A stretch of 64,000 bases of DNA from an uncultured Dehalococcoidia bacterium (GCA_951813255.1 OX638353.1:1674001-1738000); one strand, 5' to 3'. Shown: positions 1 to 10,195, counted from the stretch's first letter. Translations and numbers: made by a program. The notes: a model not told the origin generated them from the letters alone.

Positions 1-1
1 C

Positions 2-1795
2 GCTGACGACAAAATTGCTTGGCTGCTGGAACGATGCGACGTGAACGAAATAGCCGCCCACCACGAGATCTTCCGTGCAGTTGCCCAAGAGTATCCACAA
101 GCCGGCCTCCGGCAAAGGACCGCGCTTATCCAAGCAATCTCTGAGTACCGAGCGCCGAAAAGCGAGCACTACGATAGCGAAGAGCTATCAGCACACCATA
201 GTTTTACCTGGTTCCACTGGCTGCACCTTTCTGACCCGGATTGCAACATAGTTAAGGAGGCGCTGGACACTATCCAGGCCGAACATCCGGGATTCGTGGC
301 ACCCGAGCATCCCGATTTCACCCACTATCACTGGTCCGGAGTTGGGTCGCCCCCTCAAAACACTTGGGATGTTGGCGCACTCCTGGCTCGGCAGGCATCT
401 GAGGTATTGCCGGACTTGCTGACATACCAACCGACCGATCAGCAGTGGTTCGACGGACACGATCGCTGGGCGATGCTGGGCGCAGTCAGACAAGCCGTCC
501 AGGCCAACCCGTCTTGGGGGCTTGACCTAGCTGACGCCATGGCCGAAATCGGAGAATGGAACTCAGATCTGTGGCAACACGTGATTCAGGGTTGGACGAC
601 AGCGGAGTTCGACCAAAACGGGGTGAAGCGTGTGCTGTCCCACTTGTCCAGCGGCGAGTTGCACCGGCAACACCCGCGTGACGTCGCCAACATCCTCAGT
701 GAATTGGTCCGTAAAATCGAAGCATCGGCAGCGACGGGATTGCCCGGCACGGCTAATGAAATAGCTGTAACCTTGCGCCCGTGCGCCTCTTTAGACAAAG
801 TGCCCGGGTTGACTGCGTCCGTAGGCGGAGTACCGCAGTACGTTAGCTGGCTAGATAGGGCGATTAATCATGCATCCGGCCAACTGGCCCTGTTTTGGAC
901 GCACAGCATCGTCCTGTGGCGTGGACAGCAGGATCCCGCACCGCAATCGCTCAGCGCTGAATACCGCGAAGCATTGGATGCCCTCGTAGAAGAAGACGGC
1001 ATGCTCGGGCAATTCGGCCGCACCGTGCTCGCCAGCAACTTTCATTTCTTTCTTGCCGTCGATGAGGATTGGGCAATCGAGAACCTGCTGCCACTCTTTG
1101 ACACGGAACACGAAGATTTTCAGTGCGCGTGGGATGGTTTTCTATCTTGGGGGCGTGTATCCCCACAGATTGCCGATCTCTTGCACGAGAGATTCGTCGA
1201 CGCTATTCCTCGGGTTTTTCGAGAATTCCAAGGACAGATGCTCACGCGCTTCGTAGAATTCTACGTCGTCGCGATGGGTTGGCTCATCGATGGAGCCACA
1301 GATCACTGGATTGGCGAGTTCTTCAAACACGCGGATGAAGGACCGAGAAACCAGTTTGCAAGTGCCATCGCCCACAGCTTGCGGGACCTCGACGAGAGCA
1401 GACAGCAGGAATGGTGGAACGTATGGCTCAAGGATTACTGGCGAAATCGCTTGCAGGGCGTACCCGCTCAGCTACAGGATACGGAAATCTCTCGAATGCT
1501 TGAATGGGTCGTCCGCTTGCCCGGAGTATTCTCCGAAGCTGTCGAGATGGCGATACAAATGCCTCCTGCGCCCCTAACTCGATCACATATCTTGCACGAC
1601 CTCAAAGAGAGCGAACTGATAGGGCGGTATCCTGATGATCTGGCCAAGTTCCTCATCCATTTAGGGCGACAAGATACTGCCTCATGGTTTTGGGTCAGCG
1701 CTCGGGAAACCGTTGACAAGGTGCTGGCGAAGGGTCTGCGAGCAGACTTAGACCAAGGGCTGCGTGAGCTGATTGTCAGCCACCGCCTAAGTTAA
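2..1795 (+). CDS. Large DUF4020-like protein, 5' end outside the window
   Basis: The frame is open to the left window edge, reading in-frame residues ADDKIAWLLERCDV before the first GTG at position 41, so the true start lies outside and only the C-terminal ~598 residues are visible. The visible part is helical and rich in Trp and acidic residues, with no catalytic motif that I can name. Segments such as RWAMLGAVRQAV, NPSWGLDLADAM and EWNSDLWQHVIQGW recall the DUF4020 C-terminal region that, from memory, follows a SIR2-like domain in some putative defence proteins. The N-terminus needed to test this is missing. It reads towards a decayed mobile/defence region, which fits. Coding is secure; the family call is tentative. 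Confidence 0.6.
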   Translation, partial: ADDKIAWLLERCDVNEIAAHHEIFRAVAQEYPQAGLRQRTALIQAISEYRAPKSEHYDSEELSAHHSFTWFHWLHLSDPDCNIVKEALDTIQAEHPGFVAPEHPDFTHYHWSGVGSPPQNTWDVGALLARQASEVLPDLLTYQPTDQQWFDGHDRWAMLGAVRQAVQANPSWGLDLADAMAEIGEWNSDLWQHVIQGWTTAEFDQNGVKRVLSHLSSGELHRQHPRDVANILSELVRKIEASAATGLPGTANEIAVTLRPCASLDKVPGLTASVGGVPQYVSWLDRAINHASGQLALFWTHSIVLWRGQQDPAPQSLSAEYREALDALVEEDGMLGQFGRTVLASNFHFFLAVDEDWAIENLLPLFDTEHEDFQCAWDGFLSWGRVSPQIADLLHERFVDAIPRVFREFQGQMLTRFVEFYVVAMGWLIDGATDHWIGEFFKHADEGPRNQFASAIAHSLRDLDESRQQEWWNVWLKDYWRNRLQGVPAQLQDTEISRMLEWVVRLPGVFSEAVEMAIQMPPAPLTRSHILHDLKESELIGRYPDDLAKFLIHLGRQDTASWFWVSARETVDKVLAKGLRADLDQGLRELIVSHRLS

Positions 1796-1942
1796 GAGTC
1801 TGCGCAGGCTCCGCGTAAGGAAGAGGACGGTCAATCCGGGCTATATATCCGGCAGCATCGATCTCGTTCGTGCGGGCGCCGGACGTTCCGGACCCTCTCG
1901 CTTATTTGCATTGCATTTGACCGCGCCGCCAAGCCAGTTCCT

Positions 1943-2227
1943 CTACCTAGGTCCTGAACTAAAGTCCTCCGCTATGGCATTGAACCATACGGAGGCCAGC
2001 CTGACGTCCAAGCCGATGAGGTAATAGTCCTCCTCTTTGGGGTTAGCTTGGATGAGATATCCCACCAGTGGGCCGTTCTCCGTAACGTGGACCGGTGTTT
2101 CGAGGCCACGTGACTGGTCCCTGAAGGTCAGGACATCAGTTGTGGAGTCGTAATGCGGAGCACACAGTGGGAGCATTTCACTGGGCACCCCGACATGGGC
2201 AATCCTGTGGTCTGAGGTGATACCCAC
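1943..2227 (-). CDS. Small hypothetical protein, possibly a remnant
   Basis: An open frame of 94 codons with a GTG start and no convincing ribosome binding site. An internal ATG at residue 18 is an alternative start. The segment HYDSTTDVLTFRDQS loosely resembles the beginning of small DUF2283-type proteins (YDxxxDVLxx), followed by a hydrophobic stretch ending LIGLDVRLASVWF. Its 5' end slightly overlaps the recombinase remnant on the other strand. I do not recognise a function, and it may be a fragment in a decaying region. Confidence 0.35.
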   Translation of the reverse strand: MGITSDHRIAHVGVPSEMLPLCAPHYDSTTDVLTFRDQSRGLETPVHVTENGPLVGYLIQANPKEEDYYLIGLDVRLASVWFNAIAEDFSSGPR

Positions 2228-2331
2228 TCGTGCAGGGAATCGAGGTGGAGGGCGATGAGGCCACCCTCACGTACACCATCCCTATGCCCTCGGACGGGGT
2301 GACCCGCGATGATCCGGTCGTCCGCGGCTAG
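2221..2331 (+). pseudogene. C-terminal remnant of a large serine recombinase
   Basis: Between two in-frame stops this stretch encodes 36 residues that include IEVEGDEATLTYTIPMPSDG. That is the beta-strand tail typical of the last residues of large serine recombinases of the DUF4368 / zinc-ribbon group. Nothing upstream on this strand encodes the catalytic or zinc-ribbon domains, so only the extreme 3' end survives. It sits beside a broken replication-relaxation-like gene, suggesting both are leftovers of one integrated element. The family call rests on a short motif. Confidence 0.45.
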
Positions 2332-2428
2332 CAATTGAGCCGCTGCCCTTCGCTGAGCCCACGCACTGCTCTCGCAGCAGGCACTTCCACATACCGCAGC
2401 ATCGAACCAGAATGCTCTCAACTGGTGG

Positions 2429-2527
2429 ATGCGCCCCGTCCTGTCGGTGCGCGTGCCCATCCGGTACACCTTCCGGGTCACCGCAGGGCAGGTGCAGGTC
2501 CCCGATTTCAGGTCACTGGCCTCCTGA
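2429..2527 (+). other. Very short frame, possible gene fragment
   Basis: An ATG-initiated 32-codon frame starting MRPVLSVRVPIRYTFRV, ending in TGA. It lies between the recombinase tail and the replication-relaxation pseudogene. Overlapping frames on the same strand also lack stops, so this may be chance. No family is recognised. The rest of 2332-2755 shows only low-complexity G+C-rich sequence, including a C8 run near 2585. Confidence 0.2.
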
Positions 2528-2755
2528 GGGTCAGTTCGCCTCCGTCAGCACAGGGCAGGTGTGGAACGGGTTTAAGGCCGGTTCCCCCCCCCCGCGTGGG
2601 CGGCCAGGTGCTGGGCACGATCACCGGCGGATCCGTGACCGTTTCGGCCTTCTCATCGTCAGTGACCGTGACGCCCACGTCCGTAGCCGTCTCCGAGTAA
2701 TAGTCGCCCCCCGAGACAGCGTGGGTGCAGGGGGCTGGACGAGCTTGAGGAGGAG

Positions 2756-4559
2756 GTGTCGAACGCGAGGAACAAGGGGGCCTCGAAGAACAGCTCTAAG
2801 CCCCCGAAGAAGCGCAAGGGGGAGGACAGCCCAGAGCAGCCGGGCCGAGTAACAGCAGAGAATGAAGGCGGAGAGCCGGGACGCCTGTATTCTCCGGTAT
2901 CTCGCCATCATGCCTTTCCTGGACCTGCTGGAGCTGGCATCGGTATCGGGAATCTCAGAGGGCAGGGCCTATGAGGGACTCGCAAGCCTGGAGAGCGAGG
3001 GTCTGGCAGGATGGGTCCGCCATGCCTCTCCCCTCACCCAGTCCCACCCGGCACTACTATCTCACTGCCGACGGCGTCCGATTGGTGGTGGAGCAGGGTG
3101 AGGTCCTAGACGAGACGCTCCGGGCTCTCCCCGTCTCCTCCCACTGGCAGCGTCTACTCCCAGGAGGCTGGACGCGGTGGCAGTCATCTACCGGCTCGCC
3201 TCCGCAGTGTCCGACGTAGGAGCCTTGGCCCGGTTCCGGTGGTTACCGGGCTATGCCCCTGGACGCAGGGCATGGCCCTCTCGAACTGCCGCACCCTGGG
3301 AGTACTAAGGTAGGGCCCCACCTCCGATTGGGCGGGGTTTTCCCGCCGGGTGTGTGGGCTGCTGGACAGAACCCGGCCCCTGCCGGGGGTCCTCCTCGCC
3401 CTTACCGACGGGGTGCGTCTGCGCCATGCCCGCAGGCTGTTGAACCTATTCCCCGGGCCGGTGTACCTGGCGCTGGTGGAGAACGTGGCACAGGCAGGGC
3501 TGGACGATCCGGTATGGCACCTAACCTCCACCAGCACTGAACTCAGCCTACGGTATGCCCTGGCGCATATCCGGTCCCTCGGTGCTTTGCCGTCCGAGCC
3601 ACCGACGTCAAGGGGTCGCTGCCTCATGACTTGGCCGGAGTAGAAGAGGCAGGACACGATATCCTCGACCACATGCTCTCAGTAGTATTGAAGACCGCGG
3701 ACAAGCGGATGCTGGACTGCCTCTACCGGTGGCCTTGGGTCGCGCGGGACGATCTGGGCGGGCAGACGGGCCTCTCTGAATCCGGCGCTTCCAGGCTGGT
3801 GGCCCGACTGGCCAGGCTTGGCCTCGTCCCAGCCGATCCATTCAGGGCGTCGTCGCCTCGCCCTCTCCGACCGCAGCTCAAGGTGCTAGCCCGCAGGGAC
3901 CGAGGGTCGGTAACCACGGCCATAAAGCGATGGAGTGCGTAGTCCACTGGCCGGGAGTCGCCAGGCGGGCACCAAGTCACTGGAGCGCGAGCCCGGCATC
4001 TGGCCCGTAACATCCGCCACACCGAAGCGGTGCATCGTTTCATGGCGATGCTTGCCTGTCAGGCCAGGTCCAGCAGCAGACATAGCATCCTGAGGCTGGA
4101 CCCGCCTCACCCTGCAGCGTGCTACTTCCGCCTAGGTGACAGGGTGCATTCAGTCCACCCCGATGGGTTCGGCATTGTGGAGTTCAGGGACAAGAGGTGG
4201 CCCTTCTTCCTGGAGTGGGAGCGTAGGGCAGTCAGGCCCAGCAACCACGGGCCGACCGCATCGCTCCCTATCTGCGCTACTACTCACCAGAGAACCCATG
4301 GACCACCATTGCGTTCAGGCATTGGTCTTGATGGTCTTCGACGATCCGCTAACAGAGTCGAATTTCCTTGGAGTAGCGCCGGCGGGAGCTGCACGCACTG
4401 GGGTACGGCTCCTTCCTCTTGATATCCTCCAGGAAGGTGCTCGATGAGGTGGGGCCGCTGGGGAAGGGATGGCGCAGCTCCGAGGCATTTGTTCCTGGTT
4501 TTGCATTCACATATGACTATTCGCGAGACGCCCGTTTATGGGGTGCGACGCGTCGGTAG
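2756..4559 (+). pseudogene. Replication-relaxation-like double-HTH gene, multiply frameshifted
   Basis: Joining frames reconstructs one protein of about 590 residues. It has a lysine-rich N-terminus; a first winged-helix segment (MPFLDLLELASVSGISEGRAYEG); HYYLTADGVRLVV; a domain with LDAVAVIYRLASAVSD and DGVRLRHARRLLNLFPG; a second HTH (MLSVVLKTADKRMLDCLYRW); WPFFLEWERRAVRP; and a tail EVGPLGKGWRSSEAF ending at the TAG near 4557. At least five frame changes occur (near 2870, 3040, 3190-3330, 3870-4080 and 4230-4450). The layout matches replication-relaxation (PF13814-like) proteins of integrated elements. Such dense damage in one gene argues for real decay rather than isolated sequencing errors. 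Confidence 0.65.
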
Positions 4560-4572
4560 AAAGAGGTGTCTA

Positions 4573-5652
4573 TTGAGGAACAGGAAGCGAAGACTAGTCT
4601 TGGAGTCGGACAGGCGGCAGCCAGCATTTGACTACGCTCTGCCAAAGGCCAGGCAGTTGCGCGAGGAACTACGCACTGCAAGGAAGAGAGACTGCCTTAT
4701 CCCTTCCAACGATAGGGACGGACCATGCAGCCCGGAGTTGAACAACAGTCATCTGATAGGCGAGGGCCATCTGTACCCCATTGCCAAGAGCGGTTACGTG
4801 TATGAATGGGACGCTACCGACATAGGCAACATAGCAACACAATGGATGCTCTACGGCTCAACTCTAGAGGATACTCCATATCGAGTATCCGTCGGCAGGT
4901 GGAAGCCTAGTAACGTCCTAATTAAGCGTTGCACGCGCAGGTTCGCTTGCAAGAATCACGATGGTCCCGTCTTCGAGGGAATAGATGCTGCCAAATTGGA
5001 CATAGGGCTGGGCAGCCACCAATTCCTGTTGGGATTTAGGGCCGCAGCAGGAACACTCGCTCTTTACGAGTCAGTCCTCGATTTCGTTCAATCGCTGCAC
5101 CGCCCAAAGGAAGCGGACTTCTGGAAGCAAAGGGACCAGTGGAAGGAACTCCAGGACAGCCTGGAGGACCGGCTGGAGGCCGTGCGGGGCCCAGCAAACG
5201 AACTCAGGCGGTACATGGCACGATGGCAGGAGGTCTATCTGGACAGAGAAAATCGAGGGGACAGCGTCATCGTATCGACCAGGACATTTCATCCGGCCAT
5301 ACGTGTGGCTTGCAGTAGCATATACAGGACAATAGAAGGTCCTCAATACACCCTGACGATACTACCTTCGCGAGATGGGACGGAGGCCACAGCCATGGTT
5401 TCGACGCTGAAAGGGCGCCACGTATGGTCGCACTTCACCGGTGACAGGTTGTTGAAGCGCGACGCAGATCACATATGTGTAGAGGTGACCACGTTGTTGC
5501 AAAGAGATCCGGAAGTGGCAGTAGCACATCTAGCGCAGAAGACGCACCACTTTCTGGTGAACAAGAGCGACTATGACAACGATGCAATAATCAGCAACAG
5601 GGGACGTGAATCCATAGAAAGGAGAATGGCTGAACTGTCTGGCACGTCTTAG
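4573..5652 (+). CDS. Hypothetical protein with Cys/His N-terminus
   Basis: A 359-residue protein. I chose the TTG at 4573 because a GAGG Shine-Dalgarno lies six bases upstream and the frame starts just after the preceding pseudogene's stop. An ATG at 4513 is in frame but would overlap it. The N-terminal part has RDCLIPSNDRDGPCSP followed by NNSHLIGEGHLYPIAKSGYV, a pattern like small zinc-binding motifs in which Cys-x-x-Pro and Ser-His-x-Ile precede a short strand. The middle is helical and charged (KQRDQWKELQDSLEDRLEA, possible coiled coil). The C-terminal third is mixed alpha/beta. I do not recognise the family. Its placement among defence-type genes makes such a role possible but unproven. 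Confidence 0.6.
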   Translation: MRNRKRRLVLESDRRQPAFDYALPKARQLREELRTARKRDCLIPSNDRDGPCSPELNNSHLIGEGHLYPIAKSGYVYEWDATDIGNIATQWMLYGSTLEDTPYRVSVGRWKPSNVLIKRCTRRFACKNHDGPVFEGIDAAKLDIGLGSHQFLLGFRAAAGTLALYESVLDFVQSLHRPKEADFWKQRDQWKELQDSLEDRLEAVRGPANELRRYMARWQEVYLDRENRGDSVIVSTRTFHPAIRVACSSIYRTIEGPQYTLTILPSRDGTEATAMVSTLKGRHVWSHFTGDRLLKRDADHICVEVTTLLQRDPEVAVAHLAQKTHHFLVNKSDYDNDAIISNRGRESIERRMAELSGTS

Positions 5653-6149
5653 GCTTAATCTGCACGTCGAGAACTACTGGAAACTTCACGCCTCCCACTT
5701 AGCTCACGAGTTCATGCATGCACCCCCTTTCGAGAGCCTTGCCCCCGCAACTGTTGCCCGTCACACTCTCCCAAAAAGAGTCGATACCATGACGGCATGG
5801 AAGAGGGATGTGAGTACCAACAGGAGGGCAATCACAAGGAAGCGTCTACGTTTGTTCTGCTAAGCGAACCGCGGGAGGCGAGGCAACCAAGCCCCCGCCG
5901 GGCCCCTACTCTGCCGAGAAATAGTCCGTGATAGACTTCGGTCTGCGGCTAATGGCGCGAACCCATCTATCCCGCAATGGCCTGAGGGATGACGAACCCT
6001 GCGGGTCTCGCTAACCGATAGGATTGGAGCCCTAGTTTGTAAAATAGCAGTTGGCCTACAACGGGACGCCACTTTAGGCAGGAGGATGAATTGCAGGGTA
6101 ACCCGGAGGAGCGAGTTGTGATGAAGGCGGTGGTCTCGGGCGCGCTCGA
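5653..6149 (+). other. Intergenic stretch without a recognisable gene
   Basis: About 500 bases between the hypothetical gene and the YhcG-type pseudogene. Short frames exist on both strands but none has a believable ribosome binding site, family motif or compositional signature. It may hold the eroded N-terminal part of the nuclease gene that follows. Confidence 0.4.
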
Positions 6150-6652
6150 CGCTCCGTACCGAGCTGTCTTCGGAGATGTATCCAAGATCATCGAGGACCT
6201 TCCTCCTCGAACTGGGTGACGACTTCTGCTTCATGGGCAGGCAGAAGCGACTACCGCGTCGGGGGCCAGTGGTACAGGGTGGACCTGTTGTTCTTCCACC
6301 GGCGTCTGAGGTGCCTCGTGGTCATCGACCTCAAGATAGGCAGCTTCACCCATGCCGATGCCGGTCAGATGCACTTCTACTTGAACTATGCCGGCAGCAC
6401 TGGGTCCGCGAGGGCGAAAACCCTCCGGTCGAACTGATTCTCTGCTCCGAGAAGCACGAGGCATTGGCCCAGTATGCCCTTGACAGCCTGTCAAATACCG
6501 TGATGGCTGCAGAGTACCGCATCAATCTGCCCGACGAGGAGGTCCTGGCAGCGGAACTTGACCGGAAGAGGCAGGAGGTAGAGTTGCATGGCTCGACAGG
6601 AATAGAGACGCACGTGGCTGTGACATTGCCGGAGGGACCTCCCAAGGAGTGA
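6150..6652 (+). pseudogene. YhcG/DUF1016-type PDDEXK nuclease, C-terminal half, two frameshifts
   Basis: Three frames join into the C-terminal PDDEXK domain of YhcG-family nucleases: FLLELGDDFCFMGRQ, then GGQWYRVDLLFFHRRLRCLVVIDLKIG with GQMHFYLNY, then ELILCSEKHEALAQYALD ending LPDEEVLAAELDRK. Frame changes fall near 6240 and 6400. The catalytic pattern D(LLFFHRRLRCLVVI)DLK is intact as text, but the protein cannot be made in one frame and the N-terminal DUF1016 domain is not found upstream. Such genes are common accessory/defence-type nucleases. It precedes the KAP NTPase by 180 bases. Confidence 0.7.
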
Positions 6653-6831
6653 ATGAAGCAGCCCTCACAGTGCTGTCCGCTCGGCCACTGGATGCTATTC
6701 ATGCCTCATCCGGCCTCGCCCGGCATGAGGACGTTGTACTCGTCGCGGCCGGTGCGGAGTATTGACTCCACTTTCCGTGGTCTCCCAGCGCCGCCACCTG
6801 ATGATGCACCGCCGACCCTGACGGGAGGAAG

Positions 6832-8277
6832 ATGGACAACCCACACGATGTCGCGCTCAACTTAACGCCTCGAGAACACCCCATAGACCCTCAGAATCCG
6901 TGGGCGGACGACCTAGTCGGGCGTGATGAGTTGGCATCCAAGCTCACCCGGTTAGTCCTAGCCTCCGACCATCCGATGCGTTGCAGCCTCCACGGGCCCT
7001 GGGGTTCGGGCAAGACCTACCTGTTGCGGAGGTGGCAACAGGAACTGGAAAACGCGGGGTTCCGGGCCATCTACTACAACGCCTGGGAGGACGATTCCTG
7101 CAACGAGCCCTTGCTCGCCATGTTGGGCCAACTGGGACTGGAATTCGATCAACCCGAGTTCAGGAACATCATCCGGCTTATGGGCAAAGCATCTGTCCCG
7201 CTCCTGGAAGCTACCACTGGCGCCCTGATTCAGAGCACCACGGGCTTTCCATTGCAGCGGCTACTGGAGAGGATCAGGGGGAGGTTAAAAACCAACCAAG
7301 CATATATGCTCGACGAATACGTGAAGCGCCGCAAGGTCCGGGCGGAACTGAAGGAATCAGTGAACAGGCTGGCCGCCAGGGTAAAGGGGACAACTCAACG
7401 GCCACTGGTGTTCATCATCGACGAACTGGACCGATGCCGTCCAGCCTACGCAGTGCAATGCTTGGAACACGTCAAGCATATCATGGACGTACCCGGTGTG
7501 GTGTTCGTGCTGGGGATCAACCGAGATGAGCTCTGCAAAGCCGTCCAGTACACCAACGGTCAGATAGACGCTTCCACCTACCTGCTGCGGTTTTTCGATT
7601 TCGAGTTCAACCTGCCCGAGGCCGACCCCAGGAGGTTCTGCTGGGTGAAGCTGGAGGAGACGGGCGTGGGAAGATTCTTCCTTTACGACGGAGAGGGCGA
7701 CAGCGAGGGCAATTGGGCCCGTCAGCGTTGGCAACAGGAATACCGTTCCCTACAAAATTGCTTGCCCACGTTGTGCCAGGCCAGTGGCATGTCACTGAGA
7801 GATATCGAACACTGCACCCGGATGATCGCCCTTGCCACCGCAACCATGGAACGCTTCGCCCCAGTAGACGTCAGCTTTCTTGGGGTCTTGCCGATCCTGA
7901 AACTCAAGAACCCGGAACTCTACAGGGAGTTCATTCAGGGAAGATGCGCCACCAGTAAGGTGACAAACTACCTTGACCAACTGGCGAACGCTGCAACGAA
8001 CACCGCGGAAATCCAACGGGAACTCACCAGGGCCGAGATCGCGTTGATTCTGGGAAACCATACGCATGACCCGGAAACCGCGGCCCAACTGAGAGCGTTG
8101 GCCGAGGGGAAGGCGCCTGCAAGACCTGAACTGTTGCCCAACAATGTGAAGGCTGTGCACCAGTCAATTCTATCCCGGTACTTCTCGAATGACCCGTTCT
8201 CACCGTCGCCAAGGATCCCCTCTACGACCATGATGGCGGAATACATCGACCTCTACCAGATGCCCACACTGCGATGA
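6832..8277 (+). CDS. KAP family P-loop NTPase
   Basis: A 481-residue protein starting at an ATG behind GGGAGG. Walker A is GPWGSGKT (about residues 55-62) and Walker B is VFIIDELDRC (about residue 195), followed by VPGVVFVLGINRDEL, the KAP-family pattern. KAP NTPases are large P-loop ATPases, several of which sit in anti-phage or plasmid-linked loci. The usual in-domain transmembrane insertion is not obvious; instead residues ~110-170 form a charged helical segment, so this looks cytosolic. It is intact although both upstream neighbours are broken, which suggests it still has a job. The substrate or partner effector is unknown. Confidence 0.8.
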   Translation: MDNPHDVALNLTPREHPIDPQNPWADDLVGRDELASKLTRLVLASDHPMRCSLHGPWGSGKTYLLRRWQQELENAGFRAIYYNAWEDDSCNEPLLAMLGQLGLEFDQPEFRNIIRLMGKASVPLLEATTGALIQSTTGFPLQRLLERIRGRLKTNQAYMLDEYVKRRKVRAELKESVNRLAARVKGTTQRPLVFIIDELDRCRPAYAVQCLEHVKHIMDVPGVVFVLGINRDELCKAVQYTNGQIDASTYLLRFFDFEFNLPEADPRRFCWVKLEETGVGRFFLYDGEGDSEGNWARQRWQQEYRSLQNCLPTLCQASGMSLRDIEHCTRMIALATATMERFAPVDVSFLGVLPILKLKNPELYREFIQGRCATSKVTNYLDQLANAATNTAEIQRELTRAEIALILGNHTHDPETAAQLRALAEGKAPARPELLPNNVKAVHQSILSRYFSNDPFSPSPRIPSTTMMAEYIDLYQMPTLR

Positions 8278-8503
8278 CGGGGACTAGTCGGGAACCCTGT
8301 TCACGCTTGTCGGCCCGGATGCGGAAGAGATCATCGTCATGAACCAAGGGCGAAGCGTCTCTGTAGTCGACGGAGTCGTCGTGTTCGACGAAGTAGTGGA
8401 TCGCCTTTACGTGAGGGTCATTCATTGTGCTTTCTTTGCCTCCAAATCGTCCACTGTCTCCGGTGGAGTCGTTCTAGGATGGAGACCGTGGGCTCTGCTT
8501 CGG

Positions 8504-10195
8504 TCAAATCGCCCTGGCCTTGATGACGGAACTGACGTTTCCGGTGTCCACGACCTCAATGAGTTCGAATCCTGCCTTTCCCAGAAGGCATACGAACTGC
8601 GAAAGGGTACGCTCAGCTCCTCCGGTCATCACCAGCATGTGCAGGTCCAGAAGGCCCCCCTGACCGGTTGACGCATCCAGCACCATCTCGACCAGATACA
8701 GAAGCCCATCGCGAGACATCGCTTCTCTGGCGCGACAGAGGATACGCAGAGCGTCGGCATCCGACCAGTCGTGCAGCACCCTTGCCAGGACCACCGCCTC
8801 TGCTTGCTCCGGCCATCGCTGGAACAGGTCACCTGCTATATACCGACAGCGGCCGTTCAAGTCCTGGGGCACCCTTCCAAGCGCTATGACTTCGGGGCGA
8901 TCCATCACAGTAGCTTGGAGACCTTTGTAACACCTGAGCAACGCGAAGCTGAGCTCACCAGATCCGCCGCCCGCGTCAAGAACCGTCCTGTGGGCACTGA
9001 AGTCCACCACCCTACCCAACAATTCGTAATCGTGCTTGGCGTAGGAGGCTAGCGCACCATGATAACCCTTCAATACGTCCGGCTCATCCTCGATCCAGTC
9101 GAAAAAGTTGACCCCATGGGAGGCTGTGAAAGCGGGGGTGCTCGTCCGGAGGGCTCCGACCACTTGGGACCAGGCGTCACAGGAGTCACGTCCCCAGTGA
9201 TTCGCCGCTTCGGCCAGGGACATGGGGTGTGACCGTACCAGGTAACCCCCTCTGGTGGTGGTGTGGTATCGCCCGTCCGCCCCAGGATAGACCAGCTTCA
9301 ACTCCACCAGTGCCCGCATCAGCCTGGGCAGTACCGGGGCGGGCAAGCCAATACTCTTCTCCATATCCGTTGCAGATGCAGGGAGAGCCTCGAAGACGCC
9401 CAACTCAACCGCAGCCCTTATGGTCTGTGTCCGCCACACACCAACCATGTCCCCGGAAAGCTCTTCCAGCTGTGACCGTAAGGGCTCCCGGAGCTCCATC
9501 ACCTCATTGCCAGTCTCGTCGATGACAGACAAGGACCCGTCGAATCCCTCCACCCTGGCCCGCCCGTTGTAGAAGGGCTCCACGTGCTTGAACCGCTCCT
9601 GATATAGGGGGGTTCCCGACGCATCGACGTGATGCCAGCCTCCCATGTCACACGCTCTGGCGTGATTCTTGTGGAATACATCCAGGTCGAGAAACCACTT
9701 TCCATGCAGGAGGGTTCCGCCGGTGTCTATATGCGAGTGTCTGCCGTCATCCCGCTGCACCACCGCGAAGCCGTCCCTGAAGTCACCGGCGTACCGGTAT
9801 CGTTGCTCGTAGGGTCGGGCACCATCGTGCTTGATGTGAAAGTAGAGGTTGTCGGAGTCCCGCACCGGACAGAGTCCGTCTTGGAAGTTCCCGCACCAGA
9901 GAAAACGTTCCTGGTAGAGGGGCACGCCATCGGTCCGAATATGAAACCAGCCTGTTTCGGACTGGACAACGGCCCGGCCTTCGTAGAATCCGAAGGTTCT
10001 CAAATGGCGAAGTTGGTACGCCTCGTGGCCGTCAGCTGTAATGTGATAGGCCCCCGAAGCATCTCTGACCGGGGCGAGGCCCGGTGCGTGAAATTTCAGC
10101 ACTTCGTCGAATCGAGCTTGGTAGAGAGGCCGTCCGGTGGTCGTCAGGTGGTGGGTGGCATCAGGCGATACGCGCGTAATTTCCCAATCCGTCAT
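8504..10195 (-). CDS. WG-repeat protein fused to a SAM-dependent O-methyltransferase
   Basis: A 563-residue protein. Residues ~1-235 contain about six imperfect WG-type repeats (pattern G-x-A-x-V-x-x-x-x-G-x-x-H-I-x-x-D-G-x-P-L-Y-x-x-R-F). These are followed by a dimerisation-type winged helix (VELGVFEALPASATDMEKSIGLP) and a class I methyltransferase fold with motif I LDAGGGSGELSFALL and ARVLHDWSDADALRIL, as in plant-type O-methyltransferases. It is last in a four-gene operon; its ATG overlaps the stop of the radical SAM gene by four bases (ATGA), implying translational coupling. The substrate is unknown. Fusion of a repeat domain to the methyltransferase suggests recognition of a large substrate, perhaps a peptide or glycan (inference). 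Confidence 0.8.
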   Translation of the reverse strand: MTDWEITRVSPDATHHLTTTGRPLYQARFDEVLKFHAPGLAPVRDASGAYHITADGHEAYQLRHLRTFGFYEGRAVVQSETGWFHIRTDGVPLYQERFLWCGNFQDGLCPVRDSDNLYFHIKHDGARPYEQRYRYAGDFRDGFAVVQRDDGRHSHIDTGGTLLHGKWFLDLDVFHKNHARACDMGGWHHVDASGTPLYQERFKHVEPFYNGRARVEGFDGSLSVIDETGNEVMELREPLRSQLEELSGDMVGVWRTQTIRAAVELGVFEALPASATDMEKSIGLPAPVLPRLMRALVELKLVYPGADGRYHTTTRGGYLVRSHPMSLAEAANHWGRDSCDAWSQVVGALRTSTPAFTASHGVNFFDWIEDEPDVLKGYHGALASYAKHDYELLGRVVDFSAHRTVLDAGGGSGELSFALLRCYKGLQATVMDRPEVIALGRVPQDLNGRCRYIAGDLFQRWPEQAEAVVLARVLHDWSDADALRILCRAREAMSRDGLLYLVEMVLDASTGQGGLLDLHMLVMTGGAERTLSQFVCLLGKAGFELIEVVDTGNVSSVIKARAI

